Program-made: the position numbers and the translations under genes
Shown here: positions 62,744 through 64,000 of the stretch, one piece after another
Position numbering within the stretch: position 1 is the first letter of the stretch
Layout: the number at the start of each line of letters is the position of its first letter
Assembly: GCF_945906775.1 (NCBI RefSeq)
Contig: NZ_CAMDRE010000002.1
Location: 620,001 to 684,000 of the forward strand
From: Citrobacter sp. Marseille-Q6884
GTDB taxonomy: Bacteria; Pseudomonadota; Gammaproteobacteria; Enterobacterales; Enterobacteriaceae
Reading direction: 5' to 3'
Length of the DNA: 64,000 nt
The notes under the pieces: generated by a model
The model's database searches: none
Seen by the model: the letters and a program-made list of their open reading frames with translations, nothing else
Told to the model about the DNA's origin: nothing

Positions 62744-63697
62744 ATGTATACGAAGATTATTGGTACTGGCAGCTACCTGCCTGAACAAGTGCGTACTAAC
62801 GCCGATTTGGAAAAAATGGTCGAGACATCTGATGAGTGGATCGTCACTCGTACAGGTATCCGTGAACGCCACATTGCAGCACCGAACGAAACCGTTGCGA
62901 CGATGGGCTTTGCCGCCGCAAACCGTGCGCTTGAAATGGCGGGCATCGACAAAGAACAAATTGGTTTAATTGTGGTGGCGACCACATCCTCAACGCACGC
63001 GTTTCCGAGCGCGGCGTGCCAGATCCAAAGTATGCTGGGGATTAAAGGCTGCCCGGCGTTTGACGTTGCCGCAGCGTGTGCCGGTTTTACCTATGCGCTG
63101 AGCGTTGCCGACCAGTATGTTAAGTCTGGCGCGGTAAAACATGCGCTGGTGGTGGGGTCTGACGTACTGGCTCGTACCTGCGATCCAACCGATCGCGGAA
63201 CGATCATCATTTTTGGTGACGGAGCTGGTGCAGTCGTACTGAGCGCATCAGAAGAGCCAGGTATCCTCTCCACGCATCTGCATGCTGATGGTCGCTACGG
63301 TGAACTGCTGACGCTGCCTAATGCCGATCGCGTAAACCCGGAAAACCCGATTCATTTGACCATGGCGGGTAACGAAGTCTTTAAAGTGGCGGTTACCGAG
63401 CTTGCTCACATCGTTGATGAAACGCTGGAAGCAAACAACCTCGACCGTTCTGCGCTCGACTGGCTGGTGCCGCATCAGGCAAACCTTCGTATTATCAGCG
63501 CGACAGCGAAAAAACTGGGCATGTCGATGGATAATGTCGTGGTCACGCTGGACAGACATGGCAATACCTCTGCTGCTTCCGTACCGTGCGCGTTGGACGA
63601 AGCTGTCCGCGACGGGCGAATTAAACCAGGGCAGTTGATATTGCTGGAGGCCTTCGGGGGTGGATTCACCTGGGGCTCCGCGCTGGTTCGTTTCTAG
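62744..63697 (+). CDS. fabH: FabH, beta-ketoacyl-ACP synthase III
   Basis: Starts fatty-acid synthesis by condensing acetyl-CoA with malonyl-ACP. It is 317 aa, the E. coli length. The catalytic triad is Cys112 (AAACAGF), His in LVPHQAN and Asn in GNTSAAS. The C-terminal GGGFTWGSALVRF is typical. It lies 77 bases after plsX and 15 before fabD. Confidence 0.97.
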   Translation: MYTKIIGTGSYLPEQVRTNADLEKMVETSDEWIVTRTGIRERHIAAPNETVATMGFAAANRALEMAGIDKEQIGLIVVATTSSTHAFPSAACQIQSMLGIKGCPAFDVAAACAGFTYALSVADQYVKSGAVKHALVVGSDVLARTCDPTDRGTIIIFGDGAGAVVLSASEEPGILSTHLHADGRYGELLTLPNADRVNPENPIHLTMAGNEVFKVAVTELAHIVDETLEANNLDRSALDWLVPHQANLRIISATAKKLGMSMDNVVVTLDRHGNTSAASVPCALDEAVRDGRIKPGQLILLEAFGGGFTWGSALVRF

Positions 63698-63712
63698 TAT
63701 AAGGATTTTAAC

Positions 63713-64000
63713 ATGACGCAATTTGCATTTGTGTTTCCTGGTCAGGGTTCTCAGACCGTCGGGATGTTGTCTGAAATGGCAGCAGACTACCCGATTGTTG
63801 AAGAAACTTTTGCTGAAGCTTCAGCTGCACTGGGCTATGATCTCTGGGCACTGACTCAGCAGGGTCCGGCTGAAGAATTGAATAAAACCTGGCAGACCCA
63901 GCCTGCGTTGTTAACCGCTTCTGTCGCGCTGTATCGTGTATGGCAGCAGCAGGGTGGTAAGACACCTGCGCTGATGGCTGGTCACAGCCTGGGTGAATAC
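63713..64000 (+). CDS. fabD: FabD, malonyl-CoA-ACP transacylase (3' end cut off)
   Basis: Loads malonate onto ACP. Only the first 96 codons are inside the window. The N-terminal FVFPGQGSQTVGML is the oxyanion-loop motif, and the nucleophile Ser92 lies in GHSLGEY (AGC at 63986-63988), at the very edge. The E. coli protein is about 309 aa. Confidence 0.96.
   Translation, partial: MTQFAFVFPGQGSQTVGMLSEMAADYPIVEETFAEASAALGYDLWALTQQGPAEELNKTWQTQPALLTASVALYRVWQQQGGKTPALMAGHSLGEY

Noticed and set aside
1..64000. CRISPR arrays, prophage, insertion sequences, toxin-antitoxin pairs
   Set aside because: No regularly spaced direct repeats, transposase or integrase frames, or recognisable toxin-antitoxin pairs were found on either strand.

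Overview
The window is a stretch of enterobacterial core chromosome. Nearly every protein matches an Escherichia/Salmonella family member at close to full length, and gene order follows the putA to fabD segment near 23-25 min of the E. coli map. Three things favour Citrobacter or a close relative: there is no pga/ycdT block between phoH and ghrA, flgJ and flgK have Salmonella-like lengths (316 and 553 aa), and some loci diverge from both genera. The species is inferred; no rRNA or typing gene is present.

Layout. 1-4850: divergent proline genes putA (cut by the window edge) and putP, with PutA operator motifs between them. 4949-8331: Fur-boxed efeUOB iron/haem-peroxidase operon. 8332-11019: phoH with a long leader carrying a plausible upstream ORF, a tRNA-Ser(GGA) gene and ghrA. 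11015-11220: ERIC-like element. 11270-13169: ycdX, ycdY, ycdZ. 13214-17665: both curli operons (csgDEFG leftward, csgBAC rightward) around a 763-bp control region. 17826-25698: ymdA, ymdB, clsC, opgC, then the opgGH glucan operon. 25774-34863: yceK, msyB, mdtG, lpxL, trhO, yceI/yceJ, yceO, solA, bssS, dinI, pyrC. 34969-41064: yceB, mdtH, rimJ, yceH, yceM, murJ. 41108-52631: flagellar genes flgNMA leftward and flgBCDEFGHIJ-flgKL rightward. 52710-54955: an MFS exporter and divergent LysR regulator. 54996-64000: rne, rluC, yceF, sraB region, yceD-rpmF-plsX-fabH-fabD (cut by the edge).

How it works together. The window is rich in envelope and surface functions: curli export and assembly, osmoregulated periplasmic glucans, lipid A acylation, cardiolipin synthesis, lipid II flipping, and the flagellar rod, hook and junction with its FlgM/FlgN checkpoint. 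Regulatory sites that can be read directly include PutA operators, a Fur box, a CRP site before ycdZ, a CsgD box before csgBA, a LexA box before dinI, a PurR box and pyrimidine-sensing leader before pyrC, two sigma-28 promoters (flgM, flgK), a LysR-type T-N11-A site and the RNase E leader.

Nothing here looks like a wholly new system. The parts deserving a second look are the phoH upstream ORF, the 206-bp ERIC-like element ending ghrA, the ERIC-like core inside the rne leader, the missing grxB, the flgL-rne cargo pair, and a hairpin that covers the ymdA ribosome-binding site. No CRISPR array, prophage or insertion sequence was seen.
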